From: a virus
Strand: one strand, 5' to 3'
Virus record (IMG/VR): IMGVR_UViG_3300047157_000105
Coordinates: 62,001-126,000 of that record
Length of the DNA stretch: 64,000 bases
Positions 49,901 through 58,837 of the stretch are shown in pieces (within the stretch, counting starts at the first letter, position 1; each line of letters opens with the position of its first letter). Both the position numbers and the translations under genes were made by a program. The notes beneath the pieces are model-generated. The model was not told the DNA's origin and ran no database searches. It saw only the letters and a list, made by a program, of their open reading frames with translations.

Positions 49901-51977
49901 TACTGTATGGGGTGATTGGTCAACTAACTGGACTGGAACAGAATGGGAAGCTCATGGAAGACGGAGAGAATTATTTAATACTGGTACATCAACACGAGTA
50001 GGTGTACAGCAAACAATTGAAATTCAAACATCAAGATTTAGTGTTGGTGATCGTATAGTTGAGGTTAACTTTATACCATTTATGAGAACAAGATTAGTTG
50101 CCTTCTCTGCAACTCGTATGAAACCAGGTGTTCAGGTATATGCATTCTTTGATGGTGTGTCTGTAGCAGATTACGTTAAATCAGGAAGTCATTCATTCAC
50201 GCCTTTAGTTGGTGTTAATAGTGTAGTTGCTCACCCAGGTACAGCATCTACCCTCACAACTGATGCAAACGGTGCAGTGTCTGGTACATTCCTTATACCA
50301 AATAACTCTTCACTTAATTTTGCTACAGGTGATAAAGAATTTAAACTTACTCAATCATCTACAAATGATGACGAGACAACTACTACATCTGCTATGGCAA
50401 TGTATAGAGCTACTGGATTACTTGAAACAAGAGAGAATGTTATTGTTTCAACACGTACTCCTGTTATTTCAAGGACAAGTGTTAATGAATCAGTAGATGC
50501 AAGAGCATCAACTGGTAGAGTCCGATGGGTTGATCCATTAGCACAATCAATATTACTTGATAAAGCTGCATTCGTTACTAAGATTGATTTAATATTTACT
50601 GCGAAAGATAGTGCTATACCTGTAACGGTAGATATACGTGAAATGGTGAATGGATTCCCAACGCAAAACATTATTCCATTCTCTGAAGTAACTCTTAATC
50701 CTGGTTCGGTAAACATTGATGGTACAGTATCTACATTTACATTCCCATCACCAGTATATCTACAAGATGGTGTTGAGTATGCAATTGTTATTATGGCTAA
50801 CTCTAATAAGTACTTAGTACGTTATGCTGAGATTGGTAAGGAAGATCAAAATGGTAATAGAATATCACAACAGCCATATGCTGGTGTATTATTTAAGTCT
50901 GCTAATGCTTCAACATGGAGTCCAGATCAAAATAAAGACTTAACGTTTACATTACATCGTGCAAACTTTGATATTTCTACTACTCGTACAGCAGTATTAA
51001 GAAATGCTGAGTTACCTTCAAGAGCGTTAGTTGCAGATCCATTAACTACTGTGGCAAACACTGCCTCACAAGATAACATTATTACCGTAGCTCATCGTGA
51101 CCATGGTCATTCAGCTGGTGATTCAGTTACTCTTGCAGGTTTTGCTGCAACGAATGGTTATACTGCAGCTGAGTTAAATAAAGCACACACAATTACTGCA
51201 ATTGCAAGAGATAGTTATACGATTACAGTTGCTGCAGCTAATCACGCAAATGCAATTACTGCTGGTAATGGTGGTGGTTCAGCATGTCAAGCAACAGAAG
51301 GTTTAGAATGGAATACAGCTCGACCAATGTTACAACAAGTTGTATTACCTAATACAGCACAAACTTGGACAATTAAAGATACCGCTGTAGGTAATGGTAC
51401 ATCCATTGGTACAACTGCTGCCGCTGTTGTTGCGAATGAAGATTATACTCCATTGTCACCTAAGGTTATTAAACCAGGTTCAACACATACTGCTGAATTA
51501 AGCGGGGTGTTTAGTTCTGCTAATGCTTACTTATCACCAGTACTTGATTTAGAGAGATCTTCTATCATTACTATTGGTAATCGTATTGATAATAGTACCG
51601 CAGTTGCTGAGACTGATCCAAGTAAAGGATCTAACTTAGCAAAGTATGTAACGAAGACAGTTGAATTAAACGATACCTCGGATGGTTTAAAGATCTATTT
51701 AGATATTAATAGACCTAACGGATCATTTGTTGATGTATACTATAAGCTTGGTAATACGGCAGGAACATTTAATGCTGAGTCATGGGTAGCAGCTACACCA
51801 ACAGGTAATAATGGTGCAGTAGCATTCTCTGATGGAGCTACATATAACGAAACAGAATATAACATTACTCCAGCAAATACATTTACTATATTTGCTGTGA
51901 AGATTGTAATGAGATCTGGAAGTACAAGTACTGTTCCGATGTGTCAAGATCTTCGAGCTATAGCATTGAGAGCATAA
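46935..51977 (+). CDS. large virion structural protein with DUF4815-type N-terminus, 1680 aa
   Basis: NVEPYWDDFESVASGNTLSPKEQYQRILFRPG-like start and GKAVQARELTQLQTSLQHQI, HLFKDGSVVVPGAVHL are the DUF4815 signature. Later domains: IGTEYTDSSTVARVVHAT-type strands, a central PRIDKIYLDSKGVFGVSPG region and a C-terminal beta part with HAITAGNGGGSACQATEG. These proteins sit after gp8 in T4-like marine phages and likely form the baseplate periphery or fibre attachment, in place of T4 gp9-gp10. It is the largest gene in the window. Confidence 0.7.
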   Translation: MAISFNVEPYWDDFESVASGNTLSPKEQYQRILFRPGKAVQARELTQLQTSLQHQISSTGDHLFKDGSVVVPGAVHLHNKIDYVRLSACNTSAVADIIGTEYTDSSTVARVVHATLASGDDSITLFVQYISGSVFAAGASLTASGSKTATVASSNDANGKTPVGFGSIVSIEDGIYYIKRHFVTVKANTIVLNKYSPDVSFDIGLLVTESLVSSGTDTSLNDNATGTPNESAPGAHRYSITAALSSQAVNANSGNFVLIARLESGVITKNARTADYNVLEDELARRTFDESGNYYVNPFKATVKTHQASSPDATKLTTVVEPSKAYVRGYEIETLSNTNVHFDRARTSEVVDDKLIEITHNNFIEVTAMTGVPDITTFGKISIENSSGVEIGTCRARSIERVSGNGATSASRYRIHIFDFTGTMTAATQLDDKEGTAAGTAFAATIADGGLATAYNIGPDSLVYELPYKRIKTLDGEVDESAADDFDFSYSVNRIVGSATVSGTGTATFTALSSGEQFGSKSANTNWILINDTNDGDGGEEVLSADITINNSANPPSVVISNLPTTGDLGGGGSDGAVGDTVRLVAPMVRTLGQKTKTLSSNTAVNFNAGTDFTGTGQALGHADVHELVSVVETSGSANVTTHFELDNGQRDDYYDVGRIKLKTTSNYTAAVALTVTYKYFSHSTGDFFSVDSYTGQIDYTAIPKLGDIELRSAIDFRPRVGNAGGNFTGTGATVAVAPVRFSQFSTNIQYYLPRIDKIYLDSKGVFGVSPGVPAVYPSPPSIPTDAMHLYTLKIPAYTTGPDEVTLDFVDNRRYTMRDIGRIDKRITQIEYYSVLSFLEAEAQNKQIIDGASSLQRFKSGYLVDAFSNTRMSNSSSPEYRASIDLRNRVLRPGFASGNAPLTYVSSASGTTKTGDLVTLPYTHSAMITQGQYSGQINVNPYDVFNWTGSMTLTPSSDEWRDIDRRPEVVINNDGEFDAMMNALEPQVGTVWGDWSTNWTGTEWEAHGRRRELFNTGTSTRVGVQQTIEIQTSRFSVGDRIVEVNFIPFMRTRLVAFSATRMKPGVQVYAFFDGVSVADYVKSGSHSFTPLVGVNSVVAHPGTASTLTTDANGAVSGTFLIPNNSSLNFATGDKEFKLTQSSTNDDETTTTSAMAMYRATGLLETRENVIVSTRTPVISRTSVNESVDARASTGRVRWVDPLAQSILLDKAAFVTKIDLIFTAKDSAIPVTVDIREMVNGFPTQNIIPFSEVTLNPGSVNIDGTVSTFTFPSPVYLQDGVEYAIVIMANSNKYLVRYAEIGKEDQNGNRISQQPYAGVLFKSANASTWSPDQNKDLTFTLHRANFDISTTRTAVLRNAELPSRALVADPLTTVANTASQDNIITVAHRDHGHSAGDSVTLAGFAATNGYTAAELNKAHTITAIARDSYTITVAAANHANAITAGNGGGSACQATEGLEWNTARPMLQQVVLPNTAQTWTIKDTAVGNGTSIGTTAAAVVANEDYTPLSPKVIKPGSTHTAELSGVFSSANAYLSPVLDLERSSIITIGNRIDNSTAVAETDPSKGSNLAKYVTKTVELNDTSDGLKIYLDINRPNGSFVDVYYKLGNTAGTFNAESWVAATPTGNNGAVAFSDGATYNETEYNITPANTFTIFAVKIVMRSGSTSTVPMCQDLRAIALRA

Positions 51978-52171
51978 TGAAAGTACCTATTCAAGGACAT
52001 CCTGGTATGGTAAGAGACACAAGCTCAGGCGCTATTATAAATATGAATAGTGATGGTGCACTTCATTCGGCGAATAGGGCAAGATTAATAAAGGACGCAG
52101 AGAGATTGAACAAAGTAGAACAAGATGTATCAGAAATTAAAATGATGCTCAAACAATTAATAGAGAGATAA
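51977..52171 (+). CDS. small conserved structural-region protein, 64 aa
   Basis: I use ATG 51977 (TAATG overlap), 36 bp inside the longest frame: MKVPIQGHPGMVRDTSSGAI. The C-terminal half is a coiled coil (RLIKDAERLNKVEQDVSEIKMML). Short proteins of this layout accompany neck or fibre genes in related phages. Unknown role. Confidence 0.65.
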   Translation: MKVPIQGHPGMVRDTSSGAIINMNSDGALHSANRARLIKDAERLNKVEQDVSEIKMMLKQLIER

Positions 52172-52172
52172 T

Positions 52173-53372
52173 ATGGCAAATACAGTTAACGTAACAACAG
52201 CAAATACCTTCGAGCAATGGAGAGTTAAAACTAATGAGCTTGGTACTGGTATTGGTGATCTAGATAAAGTAACTAATAGCGATATTGGTGCCACAACTAT
52301 TGTAGGTGCTCTTGAGGCTCACCAAGGTATTGTTGCTGGTAGTGTAACAGTTGCAGGATCTACCATGACAGGTAACTTAGTCTTTAATGATAACGCGAAG
52401 GTTATACTTGGTACATCATCTGATGGCTTAGAGATATATCATGATGGTTCACATTCATATATAGCAGACACAGGTACAGGTGATCTTAAATTTACAGCAC
52501 CTACAGCTTATTTTTCTGCTAATGTCGATGTTGACGGTATATTAGAAGCTGATGCAATTACAGTTAACGGTGTTACTCTTGCTGAAACAATATCAGATAC
52601 GGTTGGAGGAATGGTTGGTGGTAATACTGAAACAGGTATTGCAGTAACATATGAAGATAGTGATAATACATTAGATTTTGTATTAGCAGCAGCTCAAACA
52701 ACGGTAACATCTCTTAAAAATGCTGCCTTAGTTATTGGTAGAGATGCTGATAACGATATAGATTTTTCTACTGATAATAATATTATATTCAGAACTGGTG
52801 GTGCAGACCAAGTAAAATTAGAAGATGGTATATTACGACCTGTAACAGATAGTGATGTTGATTTAGGTGCAACAGGTGCAAGATTTAGAGATGCTTTTGT
52901 AGATAGTATTACTGTGACAGGTGAAGTTGACGCAGCTTCATTAGATATTAGTGGTAATGCTGATATTGATGGTACGTTAGAGGCTGATGCTATTACAGTT
53001 GGCGGTGTAACATTAGCAACAACTATTGCAACAACTGTTGGTGCTATGGTTGGAAGCAATACTGAATCTGGTATTAATGTAACATATGAAGCAAGTGATA
53101 ATACACTTGACTTTGATGTTAACGACCCAGTTATTACATTAACAGGAGCTGTAACAGGTTCTGCTACAATGACAAACTTAGGTTCAGTAAGTATAGCTAC
53201 GACAGTTGCTTCATCTAGTGTTACTACTGATGATATAGCAGATAATGCAGTCACACAAGCAAAGATGGCTGATGATTCAGTTGGATCTTCAGAGATGAAA
53301 TCATTATCAACATTGTTAATAATTAATTCAGCTGGTGCAACTGTAAAGACATTACATGGCGCAGGTGCTTAA
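52173..53372 (+). CDS. tail-fibre-like protein with duplicated module, 399 aa
   Basis: Starts MANTVNVTTANTFEQWRVKTNELGTGIGDL, a common fibre N-terminus in marine T4-like phages. It holds an EIYHDGSHSYIADTGTGDL module also present in two other genes here, and two ~49-residue near-copies of DGxLEADAITVxGVTLAxTI. The C-terminus has SSVTTDDIADNAVTQAKMAD repeats as in trimeric fibres. Probably part of the distal or connecting tail fibre. Confidence 0.7.
   Translation: MANTVNVTTANTFEQWRVKTNELGTGIGDLDKVTNSDIGATTIVGALEAHQGIVAGSVTVAGSTMTGNLVFNDNAKVILGTSSDGLEIYHDGSHSYIADTGTGDLKFTAPTAYFSANVDVDGILEADAITVNGVTLAETISDTVGGMVGGNTETGIAVTYEDSDNTLDFVLAAAQTTVTSLKNAALVIGRDADNDIDFSTDNNIIFRTGGADQVKLEDGILRPVTDSDVDLGATGARFRDAFVDSITVTGEVDAASLDISGNADIDGTLEADAITVGGVTLATTIATTVGAMVGSNTESGINVTYEASDNTLDFDVNDPVITLTGAVTGSATMTNLGSVSIATTVASSSVTTDDIADNAVTQAKMADDSVGSSEMKSLSTLLIINSAGATVKTLHGAGA
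52533..52679 (+). repeat. fibre module repeat, copy 1 (49 codons)
   Basis: Encodes DGILEADAITVNGVTLAETI onward to YEDSDNTLDF. About 39 of 49 residues are the same in copy 2 at 52,968. Spacing between copies is 435 bp in frame. Confidence 0.8.
52968..53114 (+). repeat. fibre module repeat, copy 2 (49 codons)
   Basis: Encodes DGTLEADAITVGGVTLATTI onward to YEASDNTLDF; partner of the copy at 52,533. It shows internal duplication within the fibre gene. Confidence 0.8.
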
Positions 53373-53383
53373 AACAAGAATTT

Positions 53384-53391
53384 TATAAATA
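53384..53391 (+). promoter_or_regulatory. late promoter TATAAATA
   Basis: Exact consensus 15 bp before the 53,407 ATG; GAGGAAA follows. Confidence 0.65.
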
Positions 53392-53406
53392 TAGGTATAG
53401 AGGAAA

Positions 53407-53745
53407 ATGGCAGTATATTCAGACTTAAGTATAGATCAAGGTTCAGACTTTTCAGCTGAGATAATTGTAGAAGATTCTACAGGAACAGTTGGAAATTTAT
53501 CTGGATACACTGTTGCTGGGCAAATGAGAAAAACTTATACGTCCACAACAGCCACAAACTTTACTGCTGTGGTATCGAGTGCTACAAATGGGGTAGTCAC
53601 GATATCACTAGGGAATTCGGTCACAAATTCATTGAAGGCTGGAAGGTATGTATATGATGTAGAGATAACCAAAACAAGTACTGGTGAGAAAACCAGAGTT
53701 GTTGAAGGTCAAGTAACAATTAACCCGGGAGTAACACAAATATAA
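53407..53745 (+). CDS. BppU-like N-terminal-fold structural protein, 112 aa
   Basis: YSDLSIDQGSDFSAEIIVEDSTG, then GYTVAGQMRKTYTSTTATNF and GRYVYDVEITKTSTGEKTRVVEGQVTI. This strand order is that of small phage beta-sandwich proteins related to the N-terminal part of baseplate upper proteins. It probably links fibres or decorates the baseplate. TAATG overlap with the next gene. Confidence 0.6.
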   Translation: MAVYSDLSIDQGSDFSAEIIVEDSTGTVGNLSGYTVAGQMRKTYTSTTATNFTAVVSSATNGVVTISLGNSVTNSLKAGRYVYDVEITKTSTGEKTRVVEGQVTINPGVTQI

Positions 53746-53987
53746 TGGCATTACAAGGAAAGATCACAGCAAATAGAGGATATCAGAGTGGTGGATCATC
53801 ACAAAAGGTAATTGTAGCCAGAAATATGTCACTTACTGCAGGGCAGTCATTATCAGCTTTAACGGATGTAGATACAACTTCTAGAGGTGATGGTTCGATG
53901 ATTATATGGGATGCAAGTTCTTCCACTTTTAAAGTGCAAGGACAAATAGAAAACACAAATTTAAAAATAGTAGGCGGGAGTTTTTAA
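53745..53987 (+). CDS. small structural-region protein, 80 aa
   Basis: ALQGKITANRGYQSGGSSQKVIVARNMSL then SLSALTDVDTTSRGDGSMIIWDASSSTFK, a VxxGDGxxLxWD-type pattern seen in fibre proteins. Probably a fibre-associated piece. No enzyme motif. Confidence 0.55.
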   Translation: MALQGKITANRGYQSGGSSQKVIVARNMSLTAGQSLSALTDVDTTSRGDGSMIIWDASSSTFKVQGQIENTNLKIVGGSF

Positions 53988-54036
53988 CAAATGAATTTTA
54001 ACGCGCGCGCACAACACAAATTAATTAGGAGATAGT

Positions 54037-55749
54037 ATGTCAGGTACAGTAATTATTACTAAATATAGTACGAGCACCGGATCGCCGGCGTCTGATGCGT
54101 TAGCGGTAGGTGAACAGGCCTATTCATTTAATTCGGATAAGCTTTTTATAGGTGAAACAGTTGGTGGTGCTGTTGTAGCAAGAACGATTGGTGGTCAGCA
54201 TTTCACCGATATGATGGACCATACTGCAGGAACGCTAACCGCGTCATCTGCAATTATAGTAGACGCGAATTCAAAGATTGATGTATTAAATGTTGATAAC
54301 TTAACATTAAACGGCAATGCCATTACATCAACAAATACAAACGGTGATATTACAATCACACCAAACGGATCTGGTAAGGTTATCCTTGATGGTTTATCAC
54401 ATCCAACAGCGGATGGTTCTGCCAACCAATTCTTACAAACAGACGGTTCAGGTAACTTATCATTTGCCACGGTTGTAAGTTCATTTAATATTGCTGCTGA
54501 CTCTGGTTCAGCGGATACAGTAAATACTGGTGAGACATTAACATATACTGGTGGTGAAGGTATTGATACAGCGGTATCAAATAATACTATCACAATTTCT
54601 GGTGAGGATGCAAGTACAACTAATAAGGGTGTTGCTTCATTTGCTACTGCTGACTTTGCGGTATCATCTGGTGCAGTAACAATTAAAGCGTTAGGTGTAT
54701 CGAATGCACAACTTGCTGGATCAATTGCAAACGCTAAACTAGTAAATGATGGTATAACAATCGGTTCGACTGATACATCTCTTGGTGGTACAATTACTGC
54801 ACTTCCTGGATTAACACAAGTTGTAGTTGATGATTTAACAATTGATGGTAGTGTTGTTTCAACAACTGCTGGTAATACAAACATATCACTCACTCCTCAC
54901 GGAACAGGAACAGTAACGGTACCTTCTGGTTACCAAGGTCGCTCTGGATTTACTGCAGACTCACTTACTAATAAAGCATATGTTGATAGTGTTGCAAACG
55001 GATTAGATGTTAAAGCTTCAGTTCGTGTTGCTACAACCGCTAACCTAACTGCTACATATTCAAATGGTGCTGGTACACTAACTAACTCAGGATCACAAGC
55101 TGCTATCGCAATTGATGGTGTTACTCTTGTTGCAAATGATAGAGTTCTTGTTAAAAACCAGTCAACTGCTGCTCAAAACGGTTTCTATAAGGTAACAACT
55201 GTTGGTTCTGGTTCAGCGAACTGGGTACTTACAAGAACACCGGATGCTGATGCTGCTTCTGAATTAACTGCAGGTGCATTTACATTTGCTGAAGAGGGTA
55301 CAGCCAACGGTGACAATGGTTATGTTCTAAGTACAAATGGTGCGGTTACTCTTGGTACAACTGCTATTACATTCGAACAATTCTCTGGTGCTGGTCAAAT
55401 CACTGCTGGAAATGGTTTAACGAAGAGTGGTAATACAATTGATGCGGTAGGTACAGCAAATCGTATTGCTGTTGCTGCTGATACAATCGATATTGCATCA
55501 ACTTACGTTGGTCAAACATCACTTACTACATTAGGTACAATCGCTACTGGTACATGGGCAGCAACTGATGTTGCGGTGGCTCATGGTGGTACAGGTTTAA
55601 GTTCATTCACTGGTAAGGGTGTTATGATTGCAAATGATGCTGGTACAGCGATGTCATTTGTTACTGGTAGTTCACAATATCACGTGCTTGGGTTCAACTC
55701 ATCGGGTGTTCCTACAGCAACTACTACTATCGACGGCGGTACGTTCTAA
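54037..55749 (+). CDS. tail-fibre protein, 570 aa
   Basis: Begins MSGTVIITKYSTSTGSPASDALAVGEQAYSF, the fibre start also seen at 55,860 (AQGELALNTADQ). Contains DGVTLVANDRVLVKNQSTAAQNGFY, LTRTPDADAASELTAGAFTF and VAVAHGGTGLSSFTGKGVMI, standard modules of phage fibre shafts. It is followed by a strong terminator, so it ends a late unit. Likely host-range determinant by context. Confidence 0.7.
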   Translation: MSGTVIITKYSTSTGSPASDALAVGEQAYSFNSDKLFIGETVGGAVVARTIGGQHFTDMMDHTAGTLTASSAIIVDANSKIDVLNVDNLTLNGNAITSTNTNGDITITPNGSGKVILDGLSHPTADGSANQFLQTDGSGNLSFATVVSSFNIAADSGSADTVNTGETLTYTGGEGIDTAVSNNTITISGEDASTTNKGVASFATADFAVSSGAVTIKALGVSNAQLAGSIANAKLVNDGITIGSTDTSLGGTITALPGLTQVVVDDLTIDGSVVSTTAGNTNISLTPHGTGTVTVPSGYQGRSGFTADSLTNKAYVDSVANGLDVKASVRVATTANLTATYSNGAGTLTNSGSQAAIAIDGVTLVANDRVLVKNQSTAAQNGFYKVTTVGSGSANWVLTRTPDADAASELTAGAFTFAEEGTANGDNGYVLSTNGAVTLGTTAITFEQFSGAGQITAGNGLTKSGNTIDAVGTANRIAVAADTIDIASTYVGQTSLTTLGTIATGTWAATDVAVAHGGTGLSSFTGKGVMIANDAGTAMSFVTGSSQYHVLGFNSSGVPTATTTIDGGTF

Positions 55750-55769
55750 AATTTCTACAAATACAACTA

Positions 55770-55794
55770 AACCCCCTTCATTGGGGGTTTTTTT
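55770..55794 (+). terminator. intrinsic terminator after fibre gene
   Basis: AACCCCC-TTCATT-GGGGGTT stem with a 6-base loop and T run to 55,794. Confidence 0.9.
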
Positions 55795-55797
55795 ACG

Positions 55798-55805
55798 TAT
55801 AAATA
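55798..55805 (+). promoter_or_regulatory. late promoter TATAAATA
   Basis: Exact consensus only 3 bp after the terminator T-run; it restarts late transcription for the next fibre genes. Confidence 0.7.
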
Positions 55806-55859
55806 AACATAAGATGGTGAGTATATACTCGCTATGAAAAATTATAGGATACCATAAAT

Positions 55860-56972
55860 ATGGCTGGAACAGTAGTAAAAATCAAGCAATCGGCGGTTGC
55901 GGGAAGACTCCCTACGCACAACACCGGAAATGCAACTGACATTGCTCAAGGCGAATTAGCCTTAAACACCGCAGATCAAATACTATATTCGAAAGATGGA
56001 TCAGGTACTATCTTTCAAATTGGTGGTTCATCAGGTGGAGCAGCGGGTGCTAATGAGATAATCACTACAGATTTCACCGCCACAAACGCACAAACTACAT
56101 TCTCGGTATCATATAATTCAATTAACGATCATGTTAACGTATATTATAATGGTGTAAAACTATCTCCAGATGAATATACGGCAACAAGCGGAAACTCAGT
56201 TGTATTAGATGTTGGTGCTGTTACAGGTTCTACCATATCAATTGAGGTTATTAAAGCTTTATCACTTGCTAGTGGTTCAGATATTACTGACCACGAATTC
56301 ACTGCCACGGCCAGCCAAACTACATTTACTATTTCAGGTGGTTATAATGCATCAAATAGTATACTTGATGTGTATGTTAACGGTGTTAAAATACCTGCCG
56401 CAGATTATACAGCTAATAACGGAACAACGGTTGTATTAGGTACTGCCGCAGCGGTAAATGATCAGGTAACAGTAAAAGTTATTAAAGTTGCCGTTGTTAC
56501 AGATACAGTAAGTCAATCTTCAGAAACTGGTTCTGCTATTATGCCATCAGGCACAACAGCACAAAGAGATTCATCTCCATCAGCTGGTTATTTAAGATGG
56601 AATACAACGATTGGTCAATTAGAAGTATATAGCGGATCATCATGGGCTGACGTCAATCAAATGACAGATGGTGAGATTAAGGCTGCATACGAAAACAACT
56701 CGAATACAAATGCATACACAGATGCAGAGAAAACAAAACTATCAGGAATAGAGACAAGCGCTGATGTAACAGATGCAACTAATGTTGCTGCAGCTGGTGC
56801 GGTTATGGAAGCTGATGCAACAACCGCTGCGATGAGTTTTGTCGTTGATGAAGATAATATGGCAAGTAACTCAGCAACTAAACTAGCAACACAGCAAAGC
56901 ATTAAGGCATATGTTGATGCACAAATTCAAACGGTACCAGATGCAGTTGCGATGTCAATTGCGCTAGGATAA
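55860..56972 (+). CDS. tail-fibre / adhesin-like protein, 370 aa
   Basis: VVKIKQSAVAGRLPTHNTGNATDIAQGELALNTAD-type N-terminus shared by marine phage fibres. Two similar beta modules: TATNAQTTFSVSYNSINDHV / NVYYNGVKL and TATASQTTFTISGGYNASNS / LDVYVNGVKI. Then DAEKTKLSGIETSADVTDAT, a common collar. Probable fibre part; receptor unknown. Confidence 0.65.
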   Translation: MAGTVVKIKQSAVAGRLPTHNTGNATDIAQGELALNTADQILYSKDGSGTIFQIGGSSGGAAGANEIITTDFTATNAQTTFSVSYNSINDHVNVYYNGVKLSPDEYTATSGNSVVLDVGAVTGSTISIEVIKALSLASGSDITDHEFTATASQTTFTISGGYNASNSILDVYVNGVKIPAADYTANNGTTVVLGTAAAVNDQVTVKVIKVAVVTDTVSQSSETGSAIMPSGTTAQRDSSPSAGYLRWNTTIGQLEVYSGSSWADVNQMTDGEIKAAYENNSNTNAYTDAEKTKLSGIETSADVTDATNVAAAGAVMEADATTAAMSFVVDEDNMASNSATKLATQQSIKAYVDAQIQTVPDAVAMSIALG

Positions 56973-56980
56973 TATAAATA
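56973..56980 (+). promoter_or_regulatory. late promoter TATAAATA
   Basis: Exact consensus directly after the upstream stop and 9 bp before the next ATG; the leader would be about 4 bases. Confidence 0.6.
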
Positions 56981-56989
56981 GGATAAGAT

Positions 56990-57340
56990 ATGGCAAATAC
57001 ATTTAAATTAAAGACAAAATCAGGAGTGAATGGAGCTGCACTTAGTACTGTTTATACGGTACCAAGTTCTACTACTTCGGTTATTATCGGATTAACAATA
57101 TCAAACATTAAAGGACAGTCAATTACAACTGATGCTCAAATTGTAACTGCCTCATCAAGTGGTGAGAATGCTGATGATGTTTATATTATAAAAGATGCTC
57201 CATTACCGGCAGGGTCATCATTAGAAGTAATGTCAGGTAATAAGATTATTTTGCAAACAGGTGATGTCGTAAAAGCTGGTGGATCTAATTCATCAGGAGC
57301 AGATGCAGATGTAATACTTAGTATAATGGAGATAACATAA
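56990..57340 (+). CDS. small beta-sandwich structural protein, 116 aa
   Basis: KLKTKSGVNGAALSTVYTVPSSTTSVIIGLTI, then DDVYIIKDAPLPAGSSLEVMSG and NKIILQTGDVVKAGG. This pattern is common next to phage fibre genes and resembles small capsid or baseplate decoration folds. Function not known. Confidence 0.6.
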   Translation: MANTFKLKTKSGVNGAALSTVYTVPSSTTSVIIGLTISNIKGQSITTDAQIVTASSSGENADDVYIIKDAPLPAGSSLEVMSGNKIILQTGDVVKAGGSNSSGADADVILSIMEIT

Positions 57341-57341
57341 T

Positions 57342-57821
57342 ATGGCGTATTTAGGTCGTTCACCTTCTAATGTACCAATAACTTCGAGTGATATACCAGA
57401 TAATTCTATCACCGCAGCAAAGATCCTTGATGGCGTAATCACACCACAAGATCTATCGACTGGAGCTGTAACTACAGCGAAGTTAGCAGCGGACGCTGTT
57501 GATGGTACAAAGATTGCAGATAATGCAATTGGTATTGAACATATAGAACCAAATTCTGTTGGTGTCTCTGAGTTAAATCTAAGTGACGGTACAGCAAATC
57601 AGTATTTAAAAACTGATGGTGCTGGTAATATATCATTTGCATCTATATCAAGTGGTGCAACAGGTGGTGGTACTGATGCTGTATTTGTTCAGAATTCACA
57701 AGCTGTTACTACAGACTATACAGTACCAAGTGGTAAGAGTGCTTCTTCTACTGGTCCAATAACATTAAATGCAGGTGTTGATATTACATTATCTGCAGGT
57801 TCAAGGTGGGTAATCCTATGA
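57342..57821 (+). CDS. fibre-associated protein, 159 aa
   Basis: AYLGRSPSNVPITSSDIPDNSIT start, then repeated short units (AGAVTTAKLAADAVDGTKIAD-like; ITAAKILDGVI). It ends with a SASSTGPITLNAGVDITLSA-GSRWVI module that recurs at the end of the 62,770 gene. ATGA overlap with the next gene. Confidence 0.6.
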   Translation: MAYLGRSPSNVPITSSDIPDNSITAAKILDGVITPQDLSTGAVTTAKLAADAVDGTKIADNAIGIEHIEPNSVGVSELNLSDGTANQYLKTDGAGNISFASISSGATGGGTDAVFVQNSQAVTTDYTVPSGKSASSTGPITLNAGVDITLSAGSRWVIL

Positions 57822-58537
57822 GTACATTAAAATTAAGCGGTGTAACAAGTGGTTCAAGTATAATTAAAGCTCCTGACTCAGGATCTACTGGTGTTACATT
57901 TACATTACCAGCAAGTGCAGGAACATTAGCAAAGACTACAGATATAACAGGTGGGGCAAATGGTGTTGATTTTAACGATAATGTTAAGGCTAGATTTGGT
58001 ACTGGTAACGACTTAGAAATATATCACGATGGTTCTAATAGTTATATTGATGATACAGGAACTGGCGATTTAAGAATTAAAGGTGCTAATGATTTATTAA
58101 TACAATCGTCAACAGGCGAAAATATGATTAAGTGTGTTAAAGATGCACAAGTAAATCTATACTACGACAATGTAAAAAAATTTAATACAACTGCTACTGG
58201 TATTACTATTGCTGGTGATGTGGATGGTGCTGATAATTTGGTTGAGCAGGTGGCTTCAGGTTCTACGGCAGCATTATCACACGATGGTACAGCATCAGCT
58301 ACTGTATATACAGTCACAGGCACACATAGTACATATTTAGTTACTGCATCAGCAAATAGTTCTATAACTAATGTAGTTGCGCTTGTTAGTATAGGAACTT
58401 CTACAAGCACTATGAGAATTACTAATTTAAGTGGTTCTTACAACACAACGGTAACAGGCTCAGGCTCTAATATTCAAGTAACGTGTGGATTTGGTTCAAG
58501 CCTTGTTTACCAATATAGAGTAATTCAATTAAGATAG
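57818..58537 (+). CDS. fibre protein with shared N-terminal module, 239 aa
   Basis: I use ATG 57818 (ATGA overlap). MSTLKLSGVTSGSSIIKAPD and TGVTFTLPASAGTLAK form the module also at 60,289 and 63,710. LEIYHDGSNSYIDDTGTGDL repeats the unit of the 52,173 gene. The C-terminal ~90 residues are a separate beta domain (YTVTGTHSTYLVTASANSSI). Likely a short fibre or trimer arm. Confidence 0.65.
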   Translation: MSTLKLSGVTSGSSIIKAPDSGSTGVTFTLPASAGTLAKTTDITGGANGVDFNDNVKARFGTGNDLEIYHDGSNSYIDDTGTGDLRIKGANDLLIQSSTGENMIKCVKDAQVNLYYDNVKKFNTTATGITIAGDVDGADNLVEQVASGSTAALSHDGTASATVYTVTGTHSTYLVTASANSSITNVVALVSIGTSTSTMRITNLSGSYNTTVTGSGSNIQVTCGFGSSLVYQYRVIQLR

Positions 58538-58549
58538 GAAATTATTATT

Positions 58550-58828
58550 ATGACTACAAAAATTTATCCATTAAACGATACAGAATATCAAAGTATAACA
58601 GAATCTGAAAATGGAAACACGTACGAAGTTGTCACTGCTATTCCTGAAGGGGCTACTGTTTTTAGTAGTCTTGCAGATTACACAGCAAAAACTCAATATT
58701 CAAGATTACGCAAAGCTAAATACGATCTACTTAATCAAGATGAGATGCGGTACGATGATTTAGTAAATGGGACAACAACGTGGAAAGATGCTATCGCATC
58801 AATTAAAAATGAGTTTCCAAAACCATAG
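58550..58828 (+). CDS. small protein resembling tail-fibre assembly / XkdW-type C-terminus, 92 aa
   Basis: KIYPLNDTEYQSITESENGN and a C-terminal YSRLRKAKYDLLNQDEMRYD ... TWKDAIASIKNEFPKP. The latter recalls the LRxxRxxLLxxxDW ... WxxYRxxLRxIP ending of fibre assembly chaperones, though altered. Placed between fibre genes, a chaperone role fits. Moderate at best. Confidence 0.5.
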   Translation: MTTKIYPLNDTEYQSITESENGNTYEVVTAIPEGATVFSSLADYTAKTQYSRLRKAKYDLLNQDEMRYDDLVNGTTTWKDAIASIKNEFPKP

Positions 58829-58837
58829 GAGTAATAA

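Noticed and set aside
54195-54893. Long minus-strand frame opposite the fibre gene (232 codons)
   Set aside because: Ser/Val/Pro-rich shadow of a repetitive Thr/Gly/Asn coding sequence, no ribosome-binding site and no promoter. The same applies to frames at 52,694-53,254, 29,535-29,981 and 60,237-60,659.
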